A DNA stretch of 64,000 bases from Roseateles_E cavernae (GCF_040187885.1 NZ_JBDPLH010000003.1:565319-629318), one strand, 5' to 3'. Shown: positions 42,969-52,580, numbered from the stretch's first letter. Numbers and translations: made by a program. The notes: a model not told the origin generated them from the sequence alone.

Positions 42969-43964
42969 ATGAATCTGATGAAGCAAGAGCAGCCGCGCGG
43001 CATGCGCGCCAGCGCGATTGCCCTGGCGGCGGTGGCGGTCGTGCTGCTGGCCGCCTGCGGCGGCGGTGATAAGAAGGACAAGGCCTCGCAGACGGCGGCC
43101 AAGGTCAACAAGGAAGAGATCACCGTTCATCAGATCAACTTCGTGCTGCAGCGCCAGCAAGGTCTGAAGCCCGAGCAGGCCGAGGCGGCCAGCAAGCAGG
43201 TGCTGGAGCGCCTGATCGAGCAGGAACTGGCGGTGCAGAAGGCCGAAGACCTGAAGCTCGACCGCGACCCGCGCGTGGTCCAGCAGGTCGAGGCCGCCAA
43301 GCGCGAAATCATCGCGCGCGCCTATGTCGAGCGGCTCGGCGAGAGCGCGGCCAAACCTACGGCCGAGGAGGTTTCAAAGTATTACAACGAGAAACCCGCG
43401 CTGTTCAAGGAACGCCGTATCTACAGCCTGCAGGAATTGGCCATCGAGGCCAAGCCCGAGCAGATTCCCGAGATTCGCGCCAAATTGCAGGCGGCCAAGA
43501 ATATGGCCGAGTTTGCCGAGTATCTGAAGGCCAGCGATATTCGTTTTGCCGGCAACCAGGCGGTGCGCGCCGCCGAGCAGCTGCCGCTGGCCAGCCTGGA
43601 CGCCATCGCCCGCATGAAGGACGGTGACTCCGCCGTCACCGCCGCGCCCAACGGCTTGCAGGTGCTGTTCCTGGTGGGCTCGCGCAGCCAGCCGGTCGAC
43701 GAAGCCCGCGCCCGCCCGGCCATCGAGCAGTTCCTCAGCAACCAGCGCAAGTCCGAGCTGGTCGTGAAGGAAATGAAGGCCATGCGCGAAGCCGCCAAGA
43801 TCGAATATGTCGGCAAGTTCGCCGAGGGCGCGCCGCCGGCCGCCGCAGCGTCCGCTGCGGTGACGACGCCCAGCCCCGCCGCGCCTGCGGTCGCCACGCC
43901 GGCCGCCCCGGCCGCCAGCGGCCTGGACGCCAACGCCATCTCCAAGGGAATGGGCCTCAAGTAA
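42969..43964 (+). CDS. epsD: EpsD-family peptidyl-prolyl cis-trans isomerase, lipoprotein
   Basis: This 331-residue protein has a lipoprotein signal ending LLAAC (Cys30) and a SurA-like N-terminal region (KVNKEEITVHQINFVLQRQQ). A parvulin-type domain covers about 135-240 (ERRIYSLQELAIEAKPEQIPEI, ASDIRFAGNQAVRAAEQL, MKDGDSAVTAAPNGLQVLFLV), and the tail is Ala/Pro-rich. This EpsD family opens exosortase-B-associated exopolysaccharide loci and is thought to help fold the export apparatus in the periplasm. Its TAA overlaps the epsE ATG by one base. Confidence 0.9.
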   Translation: MNLMKQEQPRGMRASAIALAAVAVVLLAACGGGDKKDKASQTAAKVNKEEITVHQINFVLQRQQGLKPEQAEAASKQVLERLIEQELAVQKAEDLKLDRDPRVVQQVEAAKREIIARAYVERLGESAAKPTAEEVSKYYNEKPALFKERRIYSLQELAIEAKPEQIPEIRAKLQAAKNMAEFAEYLKASDIRFAGNQAVRAAEQLPLASLDAIARMKDGDSAVTAAPNGLQVLFLVGSRSQPVDEARARPAIEQFLSNQRKSELVVKEMKAMREAAKIEYVGKFAEGAPPAAAASAAVTTPSPAAPAVATPAAPAASGLDANAISKGMGLK

Positions 43965-44803
43965 TGCGCAGCACTCAGCATCACCTCCTCGCTATTGCCC
44001 TGGCCGCCGCCGGCCTGCTCGGCGCTATCGCACCGGCCTCGGCCCAGACCAGCGCCGCTGCGCCGGCCACCGCCACGGCCGAATACCGGCTCGGTTCCGG
44101 CGATGTGCTGCGCATCAGCGTCTACCAGAACCCCGACCTGACGCTGGAGACCCGTGTCTCCGAGGCCGGCGTGCTGAGCTTCCCGCTGTTGGGCACGATC
44201 AAGATCGGCGGCCTCTCGGTCACCCAGGCCGAGAAGCTGATCGCCGACGGCCTGAAGAGCGGCAACTTCGTCAAGCAGCCCCAGGTCACCATCGTCGTGC
44301 TGCAGGTCAAGGGCAACCAGGCCAGCGTGCTGGGCCAGGTCAACCGCCCCGGCCGCTTCCCGATCGAGGTGGCCGATATGCGTCTGACCGATCTGCTGGC
44401 CAATGCCGGCGGCGTCGCGAGCAGCGGTGCCGAGATCGTGATCCTGAGCGGCACCCGCAACGGCCAGGCCTTCCGCACCGAGATCGATCTGCCGGCGCTG
44501 TTCGCCCCCGGCGGCCGCAGCCAGGACATCCTGGTGCAGAACGGCGATGTGCTGTGGGTCGACCGTGCGCCCATGGTCTACATCTACGGCGAGGTGCAGC
44601 GCCCCGGCGCGATGCGCCTGGAGCGCGGCATGACGCTGATGCAAAGCCTGGCCACCGGCGGTGGCCTGACCCAGCGCGGCACCGAGAAGGGCATCCGCGT
44701 GCACCGCAAGGGCGCCGACGGCAAGGTCCAGATCTTGCAAGCAGCGATGGATGAATCGCTGAAGGATGGCGATGTGGTGTATGTGCGCGAGAGCTTGTTC
44801 TAA
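43964..44803 (+). CDS. epsE: Polysaccharide export protein EpsE (Wza/OPX family)
   Basis: This 279-residue protein has a signal peptide ending ASAQT, a Poly_export domain (EYRLGSGDVLRISVYQNPDLTLETRVSEAGVLSFPLLGTIKIGGLS) and two SLBB-type segments (NQASVLGQVNRPGRFPIEV and PMVYIYGEVQRPGAMRLERGM). No cysteine lipobox is visible, unlike Wza of E. coli. It would form the outer-membrane-linked periplasmic channel for exopolysaccharide. It is followed 15 bp later by epsF. Confidence 0.93.
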   Translation: MRSTQHHLLAIALAAAGLLGAIAPASAQTSAAAPATATAEYRLGSGDVLRISVYQNPDLTLETRVSEAGVLSFPLLGTIKIGGLSVTQAEKLIADGLKSGNFVKQPQVTIVVLQVKGNQASVLGQVNRPGRFPIEVADMRLTDLLANAGGVASSGAEIVILSGTRNGQAFRTEIDLPALFAPGGRSQDILVQNGDVLWVDRAPMVYIYGEVQRPGAMRLERGMTLMQSLATGGGLTQRGTEKGIRVHRKGADGKVQILQAAMDESLKDGDVVYVRESLF

Positions 44804-44818
44804 GGCAGGGCCATTGCA

Positions 44819-46249
44819 ATGACATTCAGACAGTTCCTCTCCATCCTCATCGCCCGCAAATGGCTGTTCCTGGCCGTCTTGCTGGCGGTGCTGATTCCGG
44901 CCGTGGTCATCAGCCTGCTCTTGCCGAAGCAATACACGGCAACCGCCAGCGTCGTCGTCGATGCCAAGCCCGATCCGCTGTCCGCGATCGCCTTCCAGTC
45001 GATGACCAACCCCGCCGTGATGGCCACCCAGGTGGACATCATCCAGAGTGATCGGGTGGCGCGCCGTGTCGTGCGCGCACTCAAGCTGGTCGAGAACGCG
45101 CAGATTCGCGAGCAGTGGCAGGACGACACCCAGGGCGAAGGCGATATAGAAACCTGGCTGGTTGCCCGTTTCCAGAAGGACCTGGACGTCAAGCCCTCGC
45201 GCGAATCCAGCGTCATCAATATCTCCTATCGCGCACCCGACCCGCGCTTCGCGGCCGGTTTGGCCAATGCCTTCGTGCAGGCCTATATCGACACCGCCGT
45301 CGATCTGCGGGTTGATCCGGCCAAGCAGTACAGCGCCTTCTTTGACAACCGGGCCAAGGAAGCGCGCGACGCCCTGGAACAGGCGCAGAACCGGCTCAGC
45401 GCCTTTCAGCGCGACAGCGGCGTCGTGATGACCGACGAGCGCATGGACATCGAGAACCAGCGCCTCAACGAGCTGTCCAGTCAGCTGGTGATCCTGCAGT
45501 CTCTGGCCGGCGAAGCCACCAGCCGTCAGGCGCAGGCGAATGCCGGCTCCGCCGACAAGATGCAGGAAATCACCAGCAACCCGGTGGTGTCTTCGCTGCG
45601 CGCTGACCTGTCGCGCCAGGAAGCGCGTCTGCAGGAGCTGAGTGCCCGCCTGGGGGACCGCAACCCGCAAGTGGTCGAGCTCAAGGCCAGCATCACCGAG
45701 CTGCGCGAGCGCATCGACAGCGAGATCAAGCGCCTGTCCGCCGGTGTCGGCGTCAGCGGCAACATCAGCCGCCAGCGCGAGGCCCAGACCCGCGCCGAGC
45801 TCGAAGCCCAGCGCAACAAGGTGCTGCGCATGAAGCAGGTGCGCGACGAGGGGGCCCTGATCCTGCGCGATGTCGAGAACGCCCAGCGCGCCTACGACGC
45901 CATCCTGCAGCGCCTGACCCAGACCAGCCTTGAGAGCCAGGCCACCTCCAGCAATGTCAGCCTGCTGAACTCGGCCGTGCCGCCGCTTGAACCCTCGTCG
46001 CCGCGTGTGTTGCTGAACTCGGTGCTGGCGCTCTTCGTGGGTCTGCTGATGGCCACCGGCGTCGGGCTGGGGGCCGAGCTGCGCGACCGCCGCGTGCGCG
46101 ACACCGACGATATCGAAGGCCTGCTGGGCCTGCCCGTGATCGGTCTGCTGCCTGGCCCCAACAGCCACAGCGCCGCCGGCAAGAAGAAAGATGCCGCGAT
46201 GCATCAGCGCCTGATCGGTCACATCGCCTCGCCCACGAAAGCCGCCTGA
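44819..46249 (+). CDS. epsF: Chain-length determinant protein EpsF (Wzz/GumC-like)
   Basis: This 476-residue polysaccharide co-polymerase has a Wzz N-terminal domain with a membrane helix at about 15-37 and a long periplasmic coiled-coil hairpin (about 165-370, rich in RQEARLQELSARLGDR heptads). A second helix lies near 400-420 (LLNSVLALFVGLLMATGVG), preceded by the PxxP-type turn SAVPPLEPSSPRV. It sets polymer length and links EpsE to the inner-membrane polymerase. The kinase function is separate in epsG, 4 bp downstream. Confidence 0.93.
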   Translation: MTFRQFLSILIARKWLFLAVLLAVLIPAVVISLLLPKQYTATASVVVDAKPDPLSAIAFQSMTNPAVMATQVDIIQSDRVARRVVRALKLVENAQIREQWQDDTQGEGDIETWLVARFQKDLDVKPSRESSVINISYRAPDPRFAAGLANAFVQAYIDTAVDLRVDPAKQYSAFFDNRAKEARDALEQAQNRLSAFQRDSGVVMTDERMDIENQRLNELSSQLVILQSLAGEATSRQAQANAGSADKMQEITSNPVVSSLRADLSRQEARLQELSARLGDRNPQVVELKASITELRERIDSEIKRLSAGVGVSGNISRQREAQTRAELEAQRNKVLRMKQVRDEGALILRDVENAQRAYDAILQRLTQTSLESQATSSNVSLLNSAVPPLEPSSPRVLLNSVLALFVGLLMATGVGLGAELRDRRVRDTDDIEGLLGLPVIGLLPGPNSHSAAGKKKDAAMHQRLIGHIASPTKAA

Positions 46250-46253
46250 ACCC

Positions 46254-47153
46254 ATGTCTAACTTCAAAGATTCAGCCATCAGCGGCGAATATGGTGGGCA
46301 GGATGCCAAGCCTGCGCTGCAGGACCGCTCCATCGGTCACATCATTGCCGAGGCGAACAACCTCACGGCCGAGCAGGTCGAGCGCATCCTGGCGCACCAG
46401 CGTGCCAAAGGCCTGAAGTTCGGCGAGGCCGCCGTGGCCCTCGGTCTGGCCAAGGGCGAGGATGTGCTGTGGGCCCTGAGCCAGCAGTTCCACTACCCCT
46501 ATGCGCCCGGTGGCGGCAAGCTGCCCAGCGAGGAATTGGTGCTGGCCAACAAGCCCTTCAGCCACCAGGCGGAGGCCTTCCGCGTGCTGCGCAGCCAGAT
46601 CAATATGCAGCTGTTCAATGCCGATGAGCCGCGCCGCGCCATTGCCGTGATCAGCCATGACAGCGGCGATGGCAAAACCTTCTTCGCCGCCAATATGGCC
46701 ATCGCCTTCAGCCAGCTCGGCGGACGCACCCTGCTGGTGGACGCCGATATGCGCAACCCGCGCCAGCATTCGGTCTTCGGCATCGAGAACAACTCGGGCC
46801 TGTCAGGCATCCTGTCCGGCCGCTCCGAGGCCAATGTGATACGCCCGGTGGCTGATCTGCCCAGCCTGTTCGTGATGCCGGTCGGCACCCAGCCGCCCAA
46901 TCCGATGGAACTGGTCGAGCGTCCCGCCTTCGGCCTGCTGATGCGCGAGCTGGTGTCCAAGTTCGACTACGTCATCGTCGATACACCGGCCGCCACCTAC
47001 GGCGCCGACTATGCCGTCATTGCTGCCCGCTGTGGCGCTGCGCTGGCGCTGGCCCGCAAGGGCACGACGCGCGTCAACGCGGTGCATGATCTGGTCGCCA
47101 CCCTGAAGAACAGCCCTGCCAAGCTGGCCGGGGTCATCATGAACGAGTATTGA
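46254..47153 (+). CDS. epsG: Chain-length determinant tyrosine kinase EpsG (BY-kinase)
   Basis: This 299-residue cytoplasmic protein has an N-terminal region of about 80 residues (SIGHIIAEANNLTAEQVERILAHQRAKGLKFGEAAVALG) resembling the GspE/PilB N-terminal domain. A BY-kinase P-loop follows (Walker A SHDSGDGKTFFAANMA, Walker A' LLVDADMRNP, Walker B VIVDTPA). The Walker A has DSGDGKT rather than the common PGEGKS. The C-terminus ends at VIMNEY with no tyrosine cluster, so autophosphorylation on a tail is doubtful. It partners EpsF to control polymerisation and export. Confidence 0.91.
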   Translation: MSNFKDSAISGEYGGQDAKPALQDRSIGHIIAEANNLTAEQVERILAHQRAKGLKFGEAAVALGLAKGEDVLWALSQQFHYPYAPGGGKLPSEELVLANKPFSHQAEAFRVLRSQINMQLFNADEPRRAIAVISHDSGDGKTFFAANMAIAFSQLGGRTLLVDADMRNPRQHSVFGIENNSGLSGILSGRSEANVIRPVADLPSLFVMPVGTQPPNPMELVERPAFGLLMRELVSKFDYVIVDTPAATYGADYAVIAARCGAALALARKGTTRVNAVHDLVATLKNSPAKLAGVIMNEY

Positions 47154-47163
47154 GGTGACCCCG

Positions 47164-48048
47164 ATGAGCGCAGCACTGGCACCGGCCGACAAAGGCCGCG
47201 CCCATTTGGTGCCCTGGCTGATCGCCGGGCTCGGCCTGGTGGCCATGTATGGGCCCACGCTGGTGAGCCTGTTCAATGGCCTCTGGGCGACCGATGAGCA
47301 AGGTCATGGTCCCATCGTGCTGGGCGTCACGATCTGGCTGATCTACCGCAAATGGGGCGAGCTGATGGACGTCAGCAGCTCGCCGCCCAAACCCATGCTG
47401 GCCTGGATTCTGCTGGTGCTGGGCGGCCTGGCCTATGCCATCGGGCGCTCGCAAGGCATCTGGCTGTTCGAGGTCGGTTCGGCCATTGCGATGGTGTGCG
47501 GCATCGTGCTGCTGCTGCGCGGCCCGCGCCAGCTCAAGGCTATCGGCTTCGCGATCTTCTTCATGTTCTTCATGATCCCGCTGCCGGGTGCCGTGGTGGA
47601 CGCGCTGACCCAGCCGATGAAGATGGCCGTCTCCTATGTGGCCGAGAACATCCTGCACGCGGCCGGCTACCCGATCAGCCGCACCGGCGTGATCCTGCAG
47701 ATCGGCCCCTACCAGCTGCTGGTGGCCGATGCCTGCGCTGGTCTGCACACGCTGTTCACGCTCGAAGCGCTGGGCCTGCTGTACCTCAACATCGTTCGCT
47801 ACGCCTCGCTGTTCCGCAATGTGGCGCTGGCCATCCTGATCGTGCCGATCAGCTTTGCGGCCAATGTCATCCGCGTGATGGTGCTGACCCTGATCACCTA
47901 CCACTTCGGCGACGAAGCCGGCCAGGGCTTCCTGCACGGCTTTGCCGGCATGGTGCTGTTCATGAGCGCGCTGATGCTCATCATCGCCACCGACAGCCTG
48001 CTGCGCTTTGGCAGCGGCCGTCTGAGCAAGGAGCAAGCAACATCATGA
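47164..48048 (+). CDS. xrtB: Exosortase B
   Basis: This 294-residue integral membrane protein has about eight helices. The exosortase catalytic residues are visible in order: Cys in VADACAGLHTLF, Arg in FAANVIRVMVL and His in GFLHGFAGMVLF. Exosortases cleave or sort PEP-CTERM proteins, and the B type sits in eps loci of betaproteobacteria. The start ATG at 47164 uses the TGAGG at the end of epsG as ribosome site; the GTG at 47155 would overlap that site. The stop overlaps the epsI start (ATGA). No PEP-CTERM protein is visible in this window. Confidence 0.93.
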   Translation: MSAALAPADKGRAHLVPWLIAGLGLVAMYGPTLVSLFNGLWATDEQGHGPIVLGVTIWLIYRKWGELMDVSSSPPKPMLAWILLVLGGLAYAIGRSQGIWLFEVGSAIAMVCGIVLLLRGPRQLKAIGFAIFFMFFMIPLPGAVVDALTQPMKMAVSYVAENILHAAGYPISRTGVILQIGPYQLLVADACAGLHTLFTLEALGLLYLNIVRYASLFRNVALAILIVPISFAANVIRVMVLTLITYHFGDEAGQGFLHGFAGMVLFMSALMLIIATDSLLRFGSGRLSKEQATS

Positions 48049-48746
48049 ACAACACGCCCCAAAGCCAGGTCCGGCGTGCCAGCGTGGCCCTGCTGCTGAT
48101 GGCCGCCGCAGCCGCCGTCGGCTGGAAGCTCACGCCCACCACCCGCATGGCCACGCTGCATGGCGAATTCGAGCTGGAGCAGATCATCCCCAGCCGCTTC
48201 GGCGACTGGCAGCAGGACACCACCGTTGTGGGCGGCGTCGTCAATCCGCAGCAGGAAGAACTGCTGAACCAGCTCTACAGCCAGATCCTCTCGCGCACCT
48301 ATGTCAACAGCCGTGGCCAGCGCATCATGCTGAGCATTGCTTACGGCAACGACCAGCGCGACAGCATGCAGATGCACTACCCCGAGATCTGCTACCCCGC
48401 GCAGGGCTTCCAGCTCAAGAGCAACAAGCCGGTGGAGCTGAACCTAGGCGCTGTGTCCATCCCGGCCCGCAGGCTGGAGACGGTGCTCGGCAACCAGCGC
48501 TACGAGCCGGTGACCTACTGGACGGTGATCGGTGAGACGGCTGTTCGTGGCGGCGTCAACAAGAAGCTGGCCGAGATGCGCTATGGCTTCAAGGATCTGA
48601 TCCCCGATGGTCTGCTGTTCCGCGTGTCCAGCATCGACCGCGATACCGCCAATGCCTTCGCACTCCAGGACGCCTTTGCCGGCCAACTGCTGCGGGCCAT
48701 GCCTCAGCAGCATGTGCCTCGCGTGGCCGGGTCTGTAGGCTCCTGA
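48045..48746 (+). CDS. epsI: Exosortase-associated protein EpsI, B type
   Basis: This 233-residue protein has one N-terminal membrane anchor (RRASVALLLMAAAAAVGWKL) and a periplasmic EpsI domain. The family traits are IIPSRFGDWQQD, MLSIAYGNDQRDSMQMHYPEICYPAQGF and a late GLLFRVSSI. In many exosortase systems this domain is fused to or follows the exosortase, as here with a 4-nt overlap. Its biochemical role is unknown, but it probably assists the exosortase or the export of the polymer. Confidence 0.91.
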   Translation: MNNTPQSQVRRASVALLLMAAAAAVGWKLTPTTRMATLHGEFELEQIIPSRFGDWQQDTTVVGGVVNPQQEELLNQLYSQILSRTYVNSRGQRIMLSIAYGNDQRDSMQMHYPEICYPAQGFQLKSNKPVELNLGAVSIPARRLETVLGNQRYEPVTYWTVIGETAVRGGVNKKLAEMRYGFKDLIPDGLLFRVSSIDRDTANAFALQDAFAGQLLRAMPQQHVPRVAGSVGS

Positions 48747-48765
48747 TGCGAGGCCAGCAGTTGTG

Positions 48766-50223
48766 ATGACGGGTTCGTCCATGCTGGGTCGGCCGCGCAG
48801 GCAAGGCCTGTCCCCCAGACCCTTCAAGAAGCGGGCTCAGGACACGCTGGCCATCGGAGCGCTGCTTTTTGCAGCGGCCTTTGCCGGCTTGTTGTGCGTG
48901 TTCCTGCCCTGGGTTTTTGTCGTGGCTCTGTGCATGGCCATCGTCTATCCCTTGCTGGTCTGGAACTTCCCCTGGCTGGGCATCGGGGCCTATGCGCTGG
49001 TCGTCCTGGTCGCGCCGGATGTGAAATGGGCCGACGTGGCGACGTTCGGAACCTTGGCCGTTCTCGGGCTGAAGGCCCTGGGTTCAAGCGGCCGATTCCT
49101 TCCGCCCAAGGCGATCCTGAATTCCTATCTGGTGTTCGTGGGCCTGGTGGCGCTGTCTGGCGTCCTGGCGCTGACCTGGTTCCATAACCAGGTGCCCTTT
49201 CTGTATCGAGATGGCCGGGCCTTCCTGTACTGGCTCTGGTTGCCACTGCTCTACTGGCTGGTGAACAAGGAAGCTGACGGCATGCGCAAGCTGTCCGGCC
49301 TGATACTGTTCATCGGGGGTGCCGTCTGCCTGATCGCGCTGCTGCAGTGGAGCACCGGCATCCAGATCGTGGCGTCGGGCCGTGTCGGGGCCCTCGACAC
49401 CGCCGGCGGTTCTCAAGCAGAGCAGACCCGGGTGCAGATGCATGGCTTCGTGTTTGTGCTGTTCTGCTTTGTCTGGGCTTTTGTGTCGCTGGTGCACGGC
49501 AGGCGGCCATGGCTGCTGATCCCTGCGCTCTTCCTGCTGCTGGGCGCGCTGTATGTGAACTTCGGACGGGCGCTGTGGTTCTGGACCGCCTGTGCGGTTT
49601 TGCTGAGCATCTTCTGGGTCGGTCAGCGGCGGGCGGTCTACATGCTGACCATCCTGCTCTTCAGCGGCGTGATCGGTGTCAGTGCCCTGGCGCTCTTCAA
49701 ACCCGCAGTGCTTGATGCGGTGGTCACCCGCTTCGTCAGCGTGCGTGACGAAGGCGGCAGCCGTACCTCCCTGGGCTGGCGCAAGCTCGAGAACGAAGAC
49801 GCCATGCGCCGCATTGCCCGTTCGCCGCTGGTTGGTGTTGGCTTGGGTGGTGAATATCGACGCTGGATCAGCGAGATCCGGCTCTTCGAGGACCACACGC
49901 GCTATGTGCACAACAGCTATGTTTTTGTTGCGTTGAAGGTCGGTGTGCCGGCGCTGGCCGCTTTGTTGGCGCTGCTGGCACTGAGTTGGCAACGCGGCCG
50001 CAAAGCGATCGCTGCCAGTGATGAGCGGCACAAACCCTTGCGTATCGCGGCCGTCGCTGTCCTGCCTGCCATGCTGGGGTTGTGCATCACGCAGCCCGAG
50101 ATGGTGACCGCCTACAGCGCGCTCTTTTTCTGCTGCCTGTTGGCCGTCCTCGCGTCCGGGGCACGTGCAGACACGGTACCTGCTGATGGCGTGGCACCCC
50201 GGTTCAGGCGGCGAGTGATCTGA
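48766..50223 (+). CDS. O-antigen ligase/polymerase family protein (Wzy-like)
   Basis: This protein of about 485 residues is very hydrophobic, with roughly twelve helices and a large periplasmic loop around 325-390 (DEGGSRTSLGWRKLENEDAMRR, GVGLGGEYRRW, YVHNSYVFVALKVG). The RSPLVGVGLG...HNSYV pattern is the hallmark of Wzy/WaaL-type proteins (Wzy_C family). In this locus it most likely polymerises the repeat unit carried on undecaprenyl phosphate. I chose ATG 48766 over the GTG one codon earlier because GCGAGG lies upstream. GC content is lower than in the eps genes before it. Confidence 0.88.
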   Translation: MTGSSMLGRPRRQGLSPRPFKKRAQDTLAIGALLFAAAFAGLLCVFLPWVFVVALCMAIVYPLLVWNFPWLGIGAYALVVLVAPDVKWADVATFGTLAVLGLKALGSSGRFLPPKAILNSYLVFVGLVALSGVLALTWFHNQVPFLYRDGRAFLYWLWLPLLYWLVNKEADGMRKLSGLILFIGGAVCLIALLQWSTGIQIVASGRVGALDTAGGSQAEQTRVQMHGFVFVLFCFVWAFVSLVHGRRPWLLIPALFLLLGALYVNFGRALWFWTACAVLLSIFWVGQRRAVYMLTILLFSGVIGVSALALFKPAVLDAVVTRFVSVRDEGGSRTSLGWRKLENEDAMRRIARSPLVGVGLGGEYRRWISEIRLFEDHTRYVHNSYVFVALKVGVPALAALLALLALSWQRGRKAIAASDERHKPLRIAAVAVLPAMLGLCITQPEMVTAYSALFFCCLLAVLASGARADTVPADGVAPRFRRRVI

Positions 50224-50340
50224 AACGGCCCGGGTGCCTTGCCAAGCAGCACCCCTGAGCTTCACCATGAAATGAGAGCATGTGATGGATCCGAGCTGGT
50301 CATCATCGATCAAGTCAAGCGCATCGTGGATGGCTAAGCC

Positions 50341-51606
50341 ATGCCTGTGCAGGCATCGGTTCCTGCGATGCGATTGAAGATTTCCCCCAACTTCCTGCTG
50401 GTCGTGCTGGGCAATGTGCTCAGGCTGGGCGCAGGCATGGTCGTGTTTGTCGTCCTGGCGCGTTGCCTAGGGCCGAGTGACTTCGGCAGCTTCGCCTTCT
50501 GGCTCGCCATCGCCACGCTGGCCGTGATCCCTGTCAACTTCGGTTTCACCACGGCGACATTGCGTGCCTTCGGTGTCGACCCCGAGCGCAAGCAGGCGCA
50601 GATGGCTGCGGTGCTCACGGCCAAGCTCCTGCTGGCGGGCGGCGTCCTGGCCATCGCGGCCGTCATCGGCGGTCTGACGCTCGATACCTCGGCTGCCTTG
50701 ATCCTGATGCCGCTGCTGCTGGCCCAGATCGCGGAGTCGGTGTCTGAGCTCTATGGGCTGGGATTCAGGGCTGCCTCCAATTTCGCCGCCGAAGCCCGGA
50801 CGGCCTCCGTTGTTTCCCTCGTCCACATCGTCATCATGTTGACGACGCCGTGGCTGTTCGATTCGGTCCAAGCGGTCGCGGCAGCGTTTCTGCTGTCGCG
50901 CGTGCTGGGACTCCTCATCACGCGCGCGCAGTCCCATGCCGCGTTCGATCACATCGGCCTTGCGCCGCTCAAGGATGCGCTGGCCTTCAGCCGCAGCGCC
51001 TTTGCCTATGCCGTCGAACTGGCGCTGTCGACGGCCTATACGCAGCTCGACACGCTGGTGATCAATGCGGCCCTCGGTTTGCGAGCCGTCGGGCTTTACC
51101 AGGCCGGCATGAAACTGGTGCAGGGCTTCTCGCGCCTGGCGCCCATTCTGGCCCTCTACATCCTGCCTCGCCTGGCCGGTGACATGAAGAACGGCAGCCG
51201 TTCGACCAAGCAGGCAGCCAGCACGCTGCTGTTGTTCGGCGGTGTCGGTTTGCTGTCTGGCGGGTGTCTTGCCGTGTTTGCGGAGCCGATCACATTGCTG
51301 CTGTTTGGTGCCGAATTCACCGAGCTCGCACAGCTGCTCCCCCTGTTCGGTTGCCTGTTGGCGCTGCGTTTTCTGGAAACCGGCTGCGGCCTGGTGCTGG
51401 TTGCCGCCGGCCTGCAGTCCAAGAAGGTCTGGCTGGTTGCCGGGCAGTTGACGCTGATGCTGGCGATTGGCTGGCTGGCCATCCACAAGGGCGGCATGCA
51501 AGCCTGGTTGCTGACGACGCTGGCTTGCACCTTGCTTCTGTTGCTGATGTATCTGCTGCTCTGGGTCAGAACCCGAACCGCAGCTGAGGAGCCCGTCCAG
51601 CCATGA
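50341..51606 (+). CDS. Polysaccharide flippase (Wzx-like, MATE/MOP superfamily)
   Basis: This 421-residue protein has about twelve helices. It opens LLVVLGNVLRLGAGMVVFVVLARCLGPSDFGSFAFWLA, the characteristic Wzx start, and the middle contains AYAVELALSTAYTQLDTLVINAALGLRAVGLYQAGMKL, typical of flippases. It should move the lipid-linked repeat unit across the inner membrane for polymerisation by the Wzy-like protein. Its stop overlaps the next glycosyltransferase start by ATGA. A 117-bp gap precedes it, without identifiable features. Confidence 0.9.
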   Translation: MPVQASVPAMRLKISPNFLLVVLGNVLRLGAGMVVFVVLARCLGPSDFGSFAFWLAIATLAVIPVNFGFTTATLRAFGVDPERKQAQMAAVLTAKLLLAGGVLAIAAVIGGLTLDTSAALILMPLLLAQIAESVSELYGLGFRAASNFAAEARTASVVSLVHIVIMLTTPWLFDSVQAVAAAFLLSRVLGLLITRAQSHAAFDHIGLAPLKDALAFSRSAFAYAVELALSTAYTQLDTLVINAALGLRAVGLYQAGMKLVQGFSRLAPILALYILPRLAGDMKNGSRSTKQAASTLLLFGGVGLLSGGCLAVFAEPITLLLFGAEFTELAQLLPLFGCLLALRFLETGCGLVLVAAGLQSKKVWLVAGQLTLMLAIGWLAIHKGGMQAWLLTTLACTLLLLLMYLLLWVRTRTAAEEPVQP

Positions 51607-52580
51607 GCGAAATTTCACCCAAGACCACTGTCATTACCCTCAACTGGAACGGCGCCGACGACAGCAAGGCCTGTGTTCGCTCCCTTTTTGCGCTCAACTA
51701 CCCGCGCTTCGACATCGTTGTTTGCGACAACGCCTCGAAGCCCGAGTCCTGGCAGTCGCTGCAGGCGCTGACCGAGGAGTTCCCGGGGCGCGTGCAGGTG
51801 TTTGAGTCGCTGCAGCAAGCCCTGGCCAGCAGCGCGCCGCGCGCGGACATCACGCTGATACAGACCGGCGCCAACCTGGGCTACGCCGGCGGCATGAATG
51901 TCGGCATGCGTTATGCGCTGGCCAACCCCGCCACCGACTACTGCTGGGTGCTGAACAATGACACCGAGGTGCACCCTGATGCGCTGACCCATCTGGTCGG
52001 CCGCATGCAGCAGGACGAATCGATCGGCATCTGCGGCTCCAGCCTCGTGCTGCACCACGACCGCCAGCGCCTGCAGGCCTTTGCCGGCTCCAGCTACAAC
52101 CCGCTGCGCGCGCGCTCGGCCGCGCTGGGCATCAATGCCAGGGTCGACGAGATCCCCGCGTCGCCGGCCGCCGTCGAAGCGAAACTGGCCTATGTGATCG
52201 GCGCGGCGATGCTGGTGTCGCGCCGCTACATGAGCGAGGTCGGGTTGATGGACGAGCGCTACTTCCTCTACTCCGAGGAGCACGACTGGGCACAGCGCGG
52301 GCGCGGGCGCTTCCGCCTCGGCTATGCGCCTCAGTCGCTGGTCTTTCACAAGCATGGCGCCACCATCGGCACCGCGTCGTCGGGCGGCTCCGAGCTGTCG
52401 CTGTTCTATCTGTTCCGCAACAAGCTGGTTTTCACGAAGCGCTACTACCCTGCCTATCTGCCGACGGCGGCGATCTCCCTGCTGATCGACGCGCTGAAGT
52501 TCTTCGCCAAGGGCAAGCCGGGCAAGGCCATGGCGTCCCTGCGCGGCCTGCTAGCGTGCAGAACCATGGCCAAGTTCTGA
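51603..52580 (+). CDS. Family 2 glycosyltransferase
   Basis: This 325-residue GT-A enzyme has an N-terminal TTVITLNWNGADDSKACVRSL, the nucleotide-binding VVCDNAS, a DXD-like WVLNNDTEVHPDAL, and the C-terminal acidic MDERYFLYSEEHDWAQR that carries the catalytic base in rhamnosyltransferase-like GT2 enzymes. It is cytoplasmic or membrane-associated and adds a sugar to the growing lipid-linked unit. The donor sugar cannot be read from the sequence. Confidence 0.92.
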   Translation: MSEISPKTTVITLNWNGADDSKACVRSLFALNYPRFDIVVCDNASKPESWQSLQALTEEFPGRVQVFESLQQALASSAPRADITLIQTGANLGYAGGMNVGMRYALANPATDYCWVLNNDTEVHPDALTHLVGRMQQDESIGICGSSLVLHHDRQRLQAFAGSSYNPLRARSAALGINARVDEIPASPAAVEAKLAYVIGAAMLVSRRYMSEVGLMDERYFLYSEEHDWAQRGRGRFRLGYAPQSLVFHKHGATIGTASSGGSELSLFYLFRNKLVFTKRYYPAYLPTAAISLLIDALKFFAKGKPGKAMASLRGLLACRTMAKF

